Notes: a model not told the origin generated them from the letters alone. A stretch of DNA of 64,000 bases from Sanguibacter suarezii NBRC 16159 (GCF_001552735.1 NZ_BCRT01000004.1:62001-126000), one strand, 5' to 3'; numbered from the stretch's first letter, positions 1 through 8,398 are shown. Numbers and translations: made by a program.

Positions 1-91
1 GATTGAAGCGGAATCCGATGCCACCCGGACGCAGCGCGTTCATACCCGTTGCCCGGGGGCGCCACTCACCATGTGAAGAAGTGAGAGCCCG

Positions 92-1291
92 ATGACCGAC
101 AGCGTGTCCCTGACGCCCCCCAGCGCCTCCCTCGTGCTCCAGGCCCCAGCCCCGGTCGCCGCAGTGCAGCCGACCCAGGTCGAAGGGATGCTGCCGGTCG
201 AGGACGCCCGCAAGCAAGAGCTCACCGCGACCGCCACCGCGTATGCGGCCGAGCTCGCGACCATGACTCCCAACAGCCCCGAGCTGCAGGCCAAGATCAC
301 CGAGATCACCAACCTCGGTCGCACCGAGATCTCCGCGGCGGCCAACGCCTCCAACCGGATGCTCGAGCGTCCGGCCTCCGCGCTGGCCGCGGCCAAGGGC
401 AACGGCGACGGCGGAGACGCCCAGGCGCGGGTCGCCAAGACCCTCACCGACCTGCGGTTCCAGGTCGAGGAGCTCACGCCCAACCGGGCTGACCTCACCG
501 GCGCCCGCAAGATCCTCGGCTTCATCCCCGGCGGGTCCAAGATCGCCCGGTACTTCGAGAAGTACAAGTCCGCACAGTCCCAGCTCGACTCGATCACCCG
601 CGCCCTGGAGGCCGGCCAGGACGAGCTGCGCAAGGACAACGCGAGCATCGAGCAGGAGAAGGTGAACCTGTGGAACACCATGGGGACCCTCTCGGAGTAC
701 GCGATCCTGCTCTCCAACCTCGACCGCGCCGTCGAGGCCAAGATCACCGAGGTCGAGGCCACCTCGCCGGAGAAGGCCACGGCCATGCGCTCCGACGTGC
801 TCTTCGCCGTCCGCCAGCGCCACGAGGACATCCTCACCCAGCTGGCCGTCTCCGCCCAGGGCTACCTCGCGATGGACATGGTCCGGGCCAACAACGTCGA
901 GCTCATCAAGGGAGTGGACCGGGCTCGCACCACGACCCTCTCCGCGCTGCGCACCGCGGTGATCGTCGCTCAGGCGCTGACCAACCAGCGGCTCGTGCTG
1001 GACCAGATCACCGCGCTGAACAAGACCACGAGCGACCTCATCGCCTCCAACGCCGAGATGCTCAAGACGCAGTCGGCTGACATCCACCGTCAGGCCGCCG
1101 CCTCGACGATCGAGGTCGAGAAGCTCGAGAAGGCCTTCCAGGACGTCTTCGCCACGATGGACGCGATCGACACCTTCCGCGCCGAGGCCGCCACGTCCAT
1201 GGCCACGACGATCACCTCCTTGCAGGGCCAGATCGAGCGGGCCCAGCCCTACCTCGAGCGGGCGCAGTCCCGCAACGAGATCACGCCCTGA
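92..1291 (+). CDS. telA: TelA-family toxic anion resistance protein
   Basis: Cytosolic, almost entirely helical protein of the TelA/KlaA family, which is linked to tellurite and other stress resistance and is usually encoded near TerD proteins; its biochemical activity is not settled. The 399 residues fit the family's usual 350-400. Residues 1-35 are Pro/Ala-rich. A family-typical segment with GARKILGFIPGG lies near residue 145, and long amphipathic helices run to the C-terminus. The ATG follows a purine-rich GAAGAAGTGAGAG stretch. It is the first of four same-strand genes with tight spacing, so an operon is likely. The 91 bases before it hold no gene I recognise. Confidence 0.9.
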   Translation: MTDSVSLTPPSASLVLQAPAPVAAVQPTQVEGMLPVEDARKQELTATATAYAAELATMTPNSPELQAKITEITNLGRTEISAAANASNRMLERPASALAAAKGNGDGGDAQARVAKTLTDLRFQVEELTPNRADLTGARKILGFIPGGSKIARYFEKYKSAQSQLDSITRALEAGQDELRKDNASIEQEKVNLWNTMGTLSEYAILLSNLDRAVEAKITEVEATSPEKATAMRSDVLFAVRQRHEDILTQLAVSAQGYLAMDMVRANNVELIKGVDRARTTTLSALRTAVIVAQALTNQRLVLDQITALNKTTSDLIASNAEMLKTQSADIHRQAAASTIEVEKLEKAFQDVFATMDAIDTFRAEAATSMATTITSLQGQIERAQPYLERAQSRNEITP

Positions 1292-1352
1292 CCCAGCGGG
1301 CACCGGGCACCACTGACCGCACCGCGCACGCGACTGACGAGGAGGGGAGACC

Positions 1353-1808
1353 ATGAGCTGGCTCTTCGGACGCTTCAAGGCGCCCGCAGCCCCGGTCCCC
1401 CCACCCTCGCCGCCCGCCCCGGAGCGGTCCTTCCACGAGGACATGACCGAGCGGGTCCGCGCGCTCGTGGCATCGACCCGTCGCAGCGGCGGGCAGCTGC
1501 CCGTCCAGGCCTCGATCCAGCTCTTCGCCATGCTCGACCACCTGACCGAGCTGCTCGATCACACCGTGGTGGCCCCGCCCACGGTGGAGGAGCAGATCGC
1601 GATCGAGTTCATGCTCAAGGACTACATCCCCTCCACGGTCAACGCCTACCTCGCCTCACGGGCCGCGCCCGAGGTCAAGGACGCTCAGCTCGTGGCGCAG
1701 CTCCAGCTGCTCCTGGACCGGGCGCACGCGATGGCCGAGGCGGTCTACGCTCACGACAGCGCACAGCTTGAGATCAACGGCCGTTTTCTCCGCGAGAAGT
1801 TTGGGTGA
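1353..1808 (+). CDS. Hypothetical protein of the TelA-TerD operon
   Basis: A 151-residue soluble protein I cannot assign to a named family. It begins with a short segment (MSWLFGRF), then a proline-rich linker (about 10-25), then an all-helical body. A strong AGGAGGGGAG Shine-Dalgarno precedes the ATG. Its stop overlaps the GTG start of terD (GTGA), which points to translational coupling. Small helical partner proteins, including XpaC-type ones, are common beside TelA, but I see no signature that proves this is XpaC. A role in the tellurite/stress module is inferred from position only. Confidence 0.8.
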   Translation: MSWLFGRFKAPAAPVPPPSPPAPERSFHEDMTERVRALVASTRRSGGQLPVQASIQLFAMLDHLTELLDHTVVAPPTVEEQIAIEFMLKDYIPSTVNAYLASRAAPEVKDAQLVAQLQLLLDRAHAMAEAVYAHDSAQLEINGRFLREKFG

Positions 1809-2392
1809 GCGAAGCACACATGTCTCCAGTCACACTCGTCCGAGGTGCGAACGCCTCGGTCACCAACCTCCTCCCGGCGGTCTCCCAGGTCACTGTCGGC
1901 TTCTCCTGGACCGTGGTCCAGAGCAACGGACCGGCCACCGAGGTGGTCGCCTGCGCCATCGTCTGCGGCCAGGACGGCAAGGCCGTCTCTGGTGAGCACG
2001 TGGTCTTCTTCAACCAGATGCTCAGCCCGGACGAGGAGGTCGTCTACGAGCCGGACGGCTCGCTGCCGGGAGGTGACCAGGAGCAGATCGACGTGTCCCT
2101 GGCGAAGATCCCGTCCAACGTCATGAGCATCGCCTTCGTCCTCTACGTCAACCCGGACCTGCGCAACCCGGGAACCTTCGACGGCGTGCGCGACGCCGTG
2201 GTGCGCGTCCTGGACCGCAGCGGAGCCGAGGCGCTGCGCTACGAGATCGAGACCAAGGATCTCGGGCCCACCAGCGCTGTCGTGGCCGCCGAGCTGTACC
2301 GCCGCGGCAACGAGTGGAAGTTCCGTGCCGTGGGGCAGGGCTACGCCGGCGGCGTGCGCGACGTCGCGAAGTACTTCGGGTTCACCTTGTGA
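1805..2392 (+). CDS. terD: TerD-family protein
   Basis: TerD-fold beta-sandwich protein of the tellurium/stress-response group, whose members often bind calcium. Typical features are the early strand pattern TVGFSWTV (about 30-37), DGKAVSGEHVVFFNQ (about 58-72), the Pro/Gly/Asp-rich loop before a DVSLAKIPSNV strand (about 98-108), and the terminal YRRGNEWKFRAVGQGYAGG pattern. The acidic ligands of the usual calcium loops look reduced, so metal binding is uncertain. The GTG at 1805 overlaps the previous stop. An ATG at 1820 is an alternative start. Its own stop overlaps the GTG of the next gene. Confidence 0.9.
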   Translation: MSEAHMSPVTLVRGANASVTNLLPAVSQVTVGFSWTVVQSNGPATEVVACAIVCGQDGKAVSGEHVVFFNQMLSPDEEVVYEPDGSLPGGDQEQIDVSLAKIPSNVMSIAFVLYVNPDLRNPGTFDGVRDAVVRVLDRSGAEALRYEIETKDLGPTSAVVAAELYRRGNEWKFRAVGQGYAGGVRDVAKYFGFTL

Positions 2393-3012
2393 GCCACGGC
2401 CTGTCCCCCACCCCGGACGGGCGCGGCACGGTCGTCGACGGTTTCTTGCGGCGCCGCCCCCCGCGCCGTCCGGCGTCCACCAGCGTCCCGGCGTCCACGC
2501 CGCTGAGCCTGACCCCGACCGCGGCCGCCACCGAGCGCGCCTCGCGGGACGCGGCAGCCGCCTACGGGGTCGCCCGGGTCCAGACCGCCGGTCACCTGGA
2601 CGCCGCGCACCCGATGCTCGCGCTGACCCGGCTGCAGTCCGCCGTCGGTTCCCTGCGGGTGGTCATCGACGGTGACCCCACCGGGTGCGACGTCCTGTGG
2701 GAGCTGGACGACCTGCGCCGCGGGTCCCTGGACCGGGTGCCGCTCGACGCGGGCCGGCGCCCGCTGGTCTCCCCGGACAAGGAGCCCGGCTTCGTGCTGG
2801 GGCTGCGCCACGCCAGGTCGTTGCGACGGGTGGTCTTCTGGTTCCCGGCCGCTGACACCGTCTCGGTGGTCCTCGTGGACGACACGGTCATCCGCTGCGA
2901 CGCGGAGATGACCGCGCTGGCGATCTACCAGCTCGGGGGCGAGCTGTTCCTGCGCTACGACGCCGAGCCGTACGCCCACCTCGACGAGGTGCGCGCGGCG
3001 TACGGCTTCTGA
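2389..3012 (+). CDS. Divergent TerD-like hypothetical protein
   Basis: Last gene of the TelA/TerD operon, 207 residues from the GTG that overlaps the terD stop (GTGA). No named family is obvious. The first 60 residues are Pro/Thr/Ala-rich and probably disordered. The rest alternates short strands, and its end (ALAIYQLGGELFLRYD ... AAYGF) echoes the C-terminal strands of the TerD protein just upstream (AAELYRRGNEWKFRAV ... KYFGF). I infer a degenerate TerD-type fold. It converges with the ABC substrate-binding gene, whose stop is 6 bases away. Confidence 0.75.
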   Translation: MSHGLSPTPDGRGTVVDGFLRRRPPRRPASTSVPASTPLSLTPTAAATERASRDAAAAYGVARVQTAGHLDAAHPMLALTRLQSAVGSLRVVIDGDPTGCDVLWELDDLRRGSLDRVPLDAGRRPLVSPDKEPGFVLGLRHARSLRRVVFWFPAADTVSVVLVDDTVIRCDAEMTALAIYQLGGELFLRYDAEPYAHLDEVRAAYGF

Positions 3013-3018
3013 GCGCGG

Positions 3019-4041
3019 TCAGCCGGCGAGCGCCGGGTCGCTCGAGAGCACCATGCCCAGGGTGATCGCGCCCTGCGAGAGCGCCTGCTTGGTGAGGTTC
3101 CCGCCGGCGTCCAGGGAGACGAAGCTGGCGATGTCCAGCCCGTAGGTGTCTTCCAGCCCGATCTGGCAGAACGGCCGCTCCGGGCACTCGGGCGGTCCGC
3201 CCAGGATGATCCCGCCGCAGGCCTCGGCCAGCTCGGAGATGGTGGCGACGTCGTGCTCCTCGGCGAAGCCGGACGTGACGGCGTAGGCGTTCTGGTCCTG
3301 CGCGTCAGCCGGTGTGGCGAAGGTCAGCCCGACGCCCTCCCCGAGGGTGGTGAGCTCGCCGAGGGTCGCATCGAGGTCGCTCGAGGCGACCGGTGTGGCG
3401 CCGTCGCCGTTGACGGACGTGTTGAGGAACTCGGTGAGCGTACTGACGTACTCCGGGACGACGGTCAGCGCGCCGGACTCCAGGTCGGTCAGGTAGAGCT
3501 CGCGGTTGCCGATGTCCTGGACGGTCACCGAGTAACCCGCGGAGGTCAGGACGGTCGCGTAGAGGTTGGCCAGCACCTGGCCCTCGTCGAAGTTCGGTGC
3601 TCCCACGACCACCGAGCGCCCCTCGCCCACCGCCTCCGGGGAGTCCAGCCCCTGAGCCGCCACGAAGTCCGCTGCGGCCTGCGCCGGGGCCTGACGGTCG
3701 ACGCTGACGGCCTTGTTGAGCTCGATCAGCGCCGGGGTGTCGAGGACGGCGGAGACCGTGTCGAGCACCGCGACGAGGTCGGGGTCTGCGGCTGCGGCCT
3801 CGGCGTTGAGGGCGGGGATGACGTTGTCCGGGTTCTGCAGGTTCTGGTCGTCGACCAGGGCCACGAAGGAGTCCCCTGGGACGGCTTCGCAGGTCTCCAG
3901 GGCGCCGGCGGCGCTGCTGCTGGTGCTGGTCGCGGAGGTCGAGGCGCCGCCCGACGACCCGGGCGACCCGCAGGCTGCCACGAGCAGGAGGACTCCCGAC
4001 GCGAGTGCCACCCGGGAGCGGGTGGAGGTCCGTAGCTGCAT
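3019..4041 (-). CDS. Circularly permuted betaine/choline-type ABC substrate-binding lipoprotein
   Basis: Extracellular lipoprotein of the OpuAC/ProX type, which delivers compatible solutes such as betaine or choline to an ABC importer. A signal peptide ends in lipobox VAAC with Cys24, followed by a Ser/Thr/Gly linker to about residue 47. The order of segments is unusual. Residues about 58-132 (FVALVDDQNLQNPDNVIPAL ... AADFVAAQGL) match what is normally the C-terminus of these proteins. Residues about 144 onward (VVVGAPNFDEGQVLANLYA) match the normal N-terminus. The protein ends at ALSQGAITLGMVLSSD, normally the middle. The length of 340 is near normal, so nothing seems missing. Two matching permeases lie immediately downstream. 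Confidence 0.9.
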   Translation of the reverse strand: MQLRTSTRSRVALASGVLLLVAACGSPGSSGGASTSATSTSSSAAGALETCEAVPGDSFVALVDDQNLQNPDNVIPALNAEAAAADPDLVAVLDTVSAVLDTPALIELNKAVSVDRQAPAQAAADFVAAQGLDSPEAVGEGRSVVVGAPNFDEGQVLANLYATVLTSAGYSVTVQDIGNRELYLTDLESGALTVVPEYVSTLTEFLNTSVNGDGATPVASSDLDATLGELTTLGEGVGLTFATPADAQDQNAYAVTSGFAEEHDVATISELAEACGGIILGGPPECPERPFCQIGLEDTYGLDIASFVSLDAGGNLTKQALSQGAITLGMVLSSDPALAG

Positions 4042-4147
4042 GTGTGCTCCTCGGGGTCAGTCGGTTCGGCGGCGGCCTGGCAGACCAGCGACAACTAAGC
4101 ACACTACGTCGGGGCGCCGACATCTGCAGCGCCGGGGACTGCTCCGC

Positions 4148-4834
4148 CTAGACGCGCTGCAGCGCGCGCACGGGTGCTGGGGTCGCCAGCCGCTGGACGA
4201 CCGCCAGGAGCGCCTCGACCACGAGGCAGAGCGCGGCCACGAGCACGCCCCCGGCGAGCACCTGCCCGTAGCGCTGGGTGCCGAAGCCCTGGACGATGAT
4301 GACCCCCAGGCCGCCGCCACCCACCAGGGCGGCCAGCGGGATCGTCGCGATGACCTGGACGGTCGCGGTCCGCAGCCCCGCGGCGATGAGCGGCAGCGCG
4401 AGCGGCAGCGTCACCTGGCCCAGCACCCGCCCCCCGGACAGACCCATCCCGCGAGCGGCGTCACGGACCCCGGCGTCCACCCCGTGCACACCGGCGTAGG
4501 TGTTCGCCAGGATCACCGGCAGCGCGAAGATCGCCGCCGCCAGGACCGTGGGCCGGTTGCCGAACCCGATGGCAGTCGAGGCGAAGATCGTCAGGAGGGC
4601 CAGCGTCGGCAGGGCGCGGCTGACGTTGGTCAGCACCACCGTGACCCGCGCCGCCCGGTCGGCCCCCGGGACGTGGCCGAGCACCACGCCGACCGGGAGC
4701 GCCACGACCGCCGCGAGCAGGACCGCCAGGACCGTCATGACCAGGTGCTCGATGGTGAGGTCGGTGATCCCGCCCGGCCCGGTCCAGTTGAGGGGGTCGT
4801 TGAGCCAGGTGATCGCTGCCTGGATCTCGTTCAC
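4148..4834 (-). CDS. Betaine/choline-type ABC transporter permease (second)
   Basis: Integral membrane subunit of the OpuB/OpuC/ProW permease class, 228 residues with about five to six hydrophobic helices. The cytoplasmic coupling loop is clear near residues 125-150 (DAGVRDAARGMGLSGGRVL), followed by LPLALPLIAAGLRTATVQVI. The GTG start is chosen because it overlaps the TGA of the upstream permease (GTGA) and gives the family's length; longer readings run into the other permease. It sits between the binding-protein gene and the first permease and is probably cotranscribed with both. Confidence 0.9.
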   Translation of the reverse strand: MNEIQAAITWLNDPLNWTGPGGITDLTIEHLVMTVLAVLLAAVVALPVGVVLGHVPGADRAARVTVVLTNVSRALPTLALLTIFASTAIGFGNRPTVLAAAIFALPVILANTYAGVHGVDAGVRDAARGMGLSGGRVLGQVTLPLALPLIAAGLRTATVQVIATIPLAALVGGGGLGVIIVQGFGTQRYGQVLAGGVLVAALCLVVEALLAVVQRLATPAPVRALQRV

Positions 4835-5502
4835 GGCGCACCCGCCGATCGGGCCCACGGCGTCAGGACCCTGCCCAGCAGGTACAGCAGCAGGTCGATG
4901 ACCAGGGCGAGGGCCAGGCACAGCAGCGTCGCGGTCATGATCTGGGCGCGGTACCCGCTGGCGAAGCCCCGGAACATCAGCTGCCCCAGCCCGCCGTAGC
5001 CGATGACCACCCCGACCGTGACAAGAGCCACCGTGCTCACGGCGGCCAGGCGCAGCCCGGTCATGACGCTCGGCAGGGCGTTGGGCAGCTCGACGCGGAA
5101 CAGCAACCGCCACCGCCCGTACCCGAGGCCACGGGCGGCGTCGCGCACGGAGGGGTCCACCGTGGACAGCCCGACGAGGGTGTTGCGCACGAGCAGCAGC
5201 AGCGCGTAGAGCACCAGCCCGAGCAGCACGGTCGCCCGGCGGTCGCGCAGGAAGGGATACACCACAGCGAAGAGCGCCAGCGACGGGATCGTGTAGAGCA
5301 CACCGGTGGCACCCAGGATCGGTCCGGACAGGCGCGGCCACGCGTGCGCGAGGGCGGCGAGCGGGATGGCGACGACGACGGCGATCAGGACCGCCTGGAG
5401 GGTGAGCCCCGCGTGCTGACCGAGGTAGCTGAGGATCTCCGGCGCGTTGTTCTGCACGTATGACCAGGAGAGCCAGGGATTGGCGGCGGCCTCGGGATTC
5501 AT
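4831..5502 (-). CDS. Betaine/choline-type ABC transporter permease (first)
   Basis: Membrane permease of the same class as its downstream neighbour, so the transporter probably works as a heterodimer. The 223 residues include about five to six membrane helices and the coupling loop DPSVRDAARGLGYGRWRLL. The ATG at 5502 (MNPEAAANP) is preferred over a longer reading starting at 5526, which leaves almost no room for the divergent promoter. Its stop overlaps the next gene's start. It is transcribed away from the ATPase gene, with 53 bases between them. Confidence 0.9.
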   Translation of the reverse strand: MNPEAAANPWLSWSYVQNNAPEILSYLGQHAGLTLQAVLIAVVVAIPLAALAHAWPRLSGPILGATGVLYTIPSLALFAVVYPFLRDRRATVLLGLVLYALLLLVRNTLVGLSTVDPSVRDAARGLGYGRWRLLFRVELPNALPSVMTGLRLAAVSTVALVTVGVVIGYGGLGQLMFRGFASGYRAQIMTATLLCLALALVIDLLLYLLGRVLTPWARSAGAP

Positions 5503-5555
5503 CTGTGCGAGAGTACCCCTGCGCACCTGGCATCGCTCGACAGTAGGGTCGACCC

Positions 5556-6608
5556 ATGACTTCTGCCGAACCCCTCATCCGCTTCGAGGGCGTGAGCAAG
5601 ACCTTCCCGAGCGGCGCGACGGCGGTGGGGAACCTCGATCTCGACGTGCTGCCCCACGAGCTGCTGGCACTGGTCGGCCCTTCCGGCTGCGGGAAGTCCA
5701 CGACCCTGCGGATGGTCAACCGTCTCGTCGAACCGACCTCTGGCCGGGTGCTGCTGGAGGGCGAGGACGTGGCGACCAGCGACCCGGTCCGGCTGCGCCG
5801 GCGTATCGGCTACGTCATCCAGGACGTCGGCCTGTTCCCTCACCGCACCGTGGCTCAGAACGTCGCGACGGTGCCCGGGCTGCTCGGCTGGGACCGGACG
5901 CGCACCCGCCAGCGCGTCTCTGAGCTGCTCGAGGTGGTGGGCCTGGACCCGGACGTGCACGGGCGCCGTTACCCCCATGAGCTCTCCGGCGGCGAGCGTC
6001 AGCGCGTGGGCGTGGCCCGCGCTCTGGCGGTCGACCCGCCGGTGCTGCTCATGGACGAGCCCTTCGGCGCGGTGGACCCCGAGGGCCGGCGGCGCCTGCA
6101 GGTGGAGTTCCGACGGATCCAGCAGGACCTGGGCACCACCGTCATGTTCGTCACCCATGACATCGACGAGGCGGTGCGGCTCGGTGACCGCGTCGTGGTG
6201 CTCGGTCGCGGCGGCGTCGTCCAGCAGATCGACGACCCGGTGACCCTGCTGACCAGGCCGGCCAGCGCCGCGGTGGAGCAGTTCATCGGCGCCGGGCGCA
6301 GCGTCAGGCTGCTCGGCCTGGGCCGGGTGAGCGCGGCCGACCTCGTGGCGTCGACCGACCTCGGCGCACGGACTGAACGCTCGGTGCCGCTCGGCGCGAC
6401 CTACGACGAGGCCTTCGCCGCCCTCGCCACCTCCGGGATGGATGCCATCACGGTGACCGACGACGGCCGCCCGGTGGGCGGCCTGCGCGCCGCGGATCTG
6501 GTCGCCGCGCTGCGCCGGTTGGCGGAGTCGGCTCCCGCGCAGGAGCCGGAGGTCGCGCCACAGACCCCGGGCTCCCCCGGTCACCAGCCCTCCCTGGCGG
6601 ACGGCTGA
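5556..6608 (+). CDS. Betaine/choline-type ABC transporter ATP-binding protein
   Basis: ATPase of the ProV/OpuCA group that drives the importer encoded on the other strand. It shows Walker A GPSGCGKST (41-49), a Q-loop YVIQD (86-90), signature LSGGE (143-147), Walker B VLLMDEP (163-169) and the switch His201. Residues about 280-335 resemble one CBS-type module (FAALATSGMDAITVTDDGRPVGGL), the usual place for ionic-strength sensing in this family, although only one such unit is evident. The last 25 residues are Pro-rich. Its stop lies inside a hairpin shared with the convergent acyltransferase gene. Confidence 0.92.
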   Translation: MTSAEPLIRFEGVSKTFPSGATAVGNLDLDVLPHELLALVGPSGCGKSTTLRMVNRLVEPTSGRVLLEGEDVATSDPVRLRRRIGYVIQDVGLFPHRTVAQNVATVPGLLGWDRTRTRQRVSELLEVVGLDPDVHGRRYPHELSGGERQRVGVARALAVDPPVLLMDEPFGAVDPEGRRRLQVEFRRIQQDLGTTVMFVTHDIDEAVRLGDRVVVLGRGGVVQQIDDPVTLLTRPASAAVEQFIGAGRSVRLLGLGRVSAADLVASTDLGARTERSVPLGATYDEAFAALATSGMDAITVTDDGRPVGGLRAADLVAALRRLAESAPAQEPEVAPQTPGSPGHQPSLADG

Positions 6609-6627
6609 CCGCGACGCGGGTCAGCCG
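6602..6627. terminator. Bidirectional terminator-like hairpin
   Basis: A perfect 9-bp stem, CGGCTGACC (6602-6610) with GGTCAGCCG (6619-6627), contains the stop codons of both convergent genes. No clear T-tract follows, so termination strength is uncertain. Confidence 0.55.
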
Positions 6628-7211
6628 GCGTCTTCCTCGCGCAGCCGTGGCTCGGTGCGGCGCGCCGGGTCGTGCCCGGCCTTGTCCGCGTAGAACGCCC
6701 GGATGACGTCCATGTCCGCGTGCACGTCTCCGGTCGGGGTGAAGGTGGGCCCCAGGCCCGCGGTCATGGTGGTGCGGTCCACGAAGCCCAGGGTGAGGGG
6801 CAGGCCGGTGTCCATGGCGATCCGGTAGAAGCCGGACTTCCAGTAGGTGCCCGCGCTGCGGGTGCCCTCGGGGGTGACCACGAGGTAGAACCGCTCCCCG
6901 GCGCGGACCCGTGAGGTGAGGTCCTCCACCAGGCCCTGCGGCGCCGAACGGTCCACCGGGATGCCACCCAGTGCGCGCATGAGCCAGCCGAAGGGTGGCG
7001 TGAACAGTGTCTTCTTGCCCAGGTACTTCACCGAGATCCCCGCCTCGGCGGAGATCGCGAGCATGTGCACAAAGTCCCAGTTGGAGGTGTGCGGGGCCGC
7101 GACGAGGATGCCCGCGCCGTCGCGCGGGAGCGGCTCGGAGACCACCGTCCACCGGCTCAGTCGCCAGTACACCCGGGCAATGCGTTGGCGGAGCAGCACG
7201 TCAGTGGTCAT
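6621..7211 (-). CDS. PlsC-like 1-acylglycerol-3-phosphate acyltransferase
   Basis: Acyltransferase of the PlsC/LPLAT superfamily, which transfers an acyl chain to a lysophospholipid or a related acceptor at the membrane. The catalytic HX4D motif is H41-TSNW-D46 and the acceptor-phosphate motif is PEGTR at 114-118. At 196 residues it is a compact form with no obvious membrane helix. The ATG at 7211 gives the usual spacing to HX4D; longer readings run into the TPR gene. The exact acceptor cannot be told from sequence. Confidence 0.85.
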   Translation of the reverse strand: MTTDVLLRQRIARVYWRLSRWTVVSEPLPRDGAGILVAAPHTSNWDFVHMLAISAEAGISVKYLGKKTLFTPPFGWLMRALGGIPVDRSAPQGLVEDLTSRVRAGERFYLVVTPEGTRSAGTYWKSGFYRIAMDTGLPLTLGFVDRTTMTAGLGPTFTPTGDVHADMDVIRAFYADKAGHDPARRTEPRLREEDAG

Positions 7212-7236
7212 GCCTCGATTATCGCCGCACGGCAGG

Positions 7237-8238
7237 TCACTGCTGGACCGGGCGGGAGGTCGAGGCGTAGTTGGTGCGCGCCTGGGTGTAGGCGGAGTCG
7301 GCCGCCTCGATGCGACCGACCTCGGCGTAGATGTCAGCGAGGGCGACGAGGCAGTCGGCGACCTGGCGGGGCAGCTCCAGCTCGGAGTACAGGTCCCGGG
7401 CGGCGCCGTAGGCGGACTCCGCCTCGGCGAGGCGGCCGGTCTCGCGGTAGACCAGCGCCAGTCCCACGGCGCAGTCGGCGACGCGCTGACGCACGTCGTG
7501 CGCCTCGTAGTACTCGATCGCGGACATGTAGGCCTCTTCGGCCAGGGTGTAGCGCTCCGACGTCGCATAGATGCCGCCGAGGCTCACCGTCGCGCTGGCC
7601 ACCTCGCGCTGCAGGTTCTGCGCGCGGTAGAAGTCGCGGGCCCGGGAGTAGGCCACCTCCGCCTCGGCGAGCTGGGAAGTGCCCCACAGCACCAGGCCGA
7701 GGTTCATCTGGCAGTCGGCGACCTGACGGTGCAGGTTGTGCGCCCGGTAGTACTCCAGGGCAGCGGTGTAGGCAGCCTGGGCCTCCTCTCCGCGCTCGGC
7801 GTCCCAGAAGAGGTCACCGAGGTTGACGGCGCAGGTCGCTGCCTCGTGGTGAAGGTCGTGGGCGGCGAAGTAGGCCCGCGCCTGGGTGAAGGCGGCCTCG
7901 GCCTCGTCGAAGCGCCGGGTGGACTGGAAGACGTTGCCCAGGTTCGCGGTGCAGTTCGCCACGAGCCGGTGCATCCCGTGGGCGGAGTAGTAGGCGAGAG
8001 CCCGGGTGTATGCGGCCTCAGCCTCGTCGAAGCGGTGGACCGCGCGGTAGACCAGACCGAGCTTGACGGTGCAGTCGATCACCCGGTCCTCGAGGCCCAT
8101 CTCGGCGAACTCCTGGCAGGCCAGCGACCAGTCATGTTCCGCCTGGCGGTGGTCCCCGTCAGCAAAGGCCACGATGGCACGCTGGAACAATTCATCGGCA
8201 GCGCGTCGTCGCGCGACAGGTGCGGGTGTCCGGTCCAT
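7237..8238 (-). CDS. Tetratricopeptide-repeat protein with eight near-identical 40-residue units
   Basis: A 333-residue protein made almost wholly of TPR-like units. One diverged unit (about 17-50) is followed by seven regular 40-residue units, each close to VADCxxNLGxVYxxxxRxxE followed by AExAYxxARxYYxAHxLxR. The 40-residue period is longer than the classic 34 and resembles Kinesin-light-chain/TPR_12 repeats. Most units keep a Cys near the start. Such proteins are binding scaffolds; no enzymatic domain is visible. The ATG at 8238 is chosen because longer readings would overlap the divergent methyltransferase gene. Repeat period and Cys pattern suggest recent internal duplication. Confidence 0.85.
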   Translation of the reverse strand: MDRTPAPVARRRAADELFQRAIVAFADGDHRQAEHDWSLACQEFAEMGLEDRVIDCTVKLGLVYRAVHRFDEAEAAYTRALAYYSAHGMHRLVANCTANLGNVFQSTRRFDEAEAAFTQARAYFAAHDLHHEAATCAVNLGDLFWDAERGEEAQAAYTAALEYYRAHNLHRQVADCQMNLGLVLWGTSQLAEAEVAYSRARDFYRAQNLQREVASATVSLGGIYATSERYTLAEEAYMSAIEYYEAHDVRQRVADCAVGLALVYRETGRLAEAESAYGAARDLYSELELPRQVADCLVALADIYAEVGRIEAADSAYTQARTNYASTSRPVQQ

Positions 8239-8398
8239 GGCGACGACTGTACGGTAACGATGCGGTGGTTGTTCGCACGTTCTGGGTGATTCCATCATGG
8301 GCGCGTCAGAACCCACCGGTACACCCAATTGGTTGACCGTCCCATACCGCCACAGGCCCCCCGGGTCCGGCGGGACCGACGCTTCACGAGAGCGGACG

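Noticed and set aside
4148-5719. A possible fused double permease of 523 residues
   Set aside because: The N-terminal part is an off-frame reading of the first permease. The GTGA overlap at 4831-4834 marks the true boundary.
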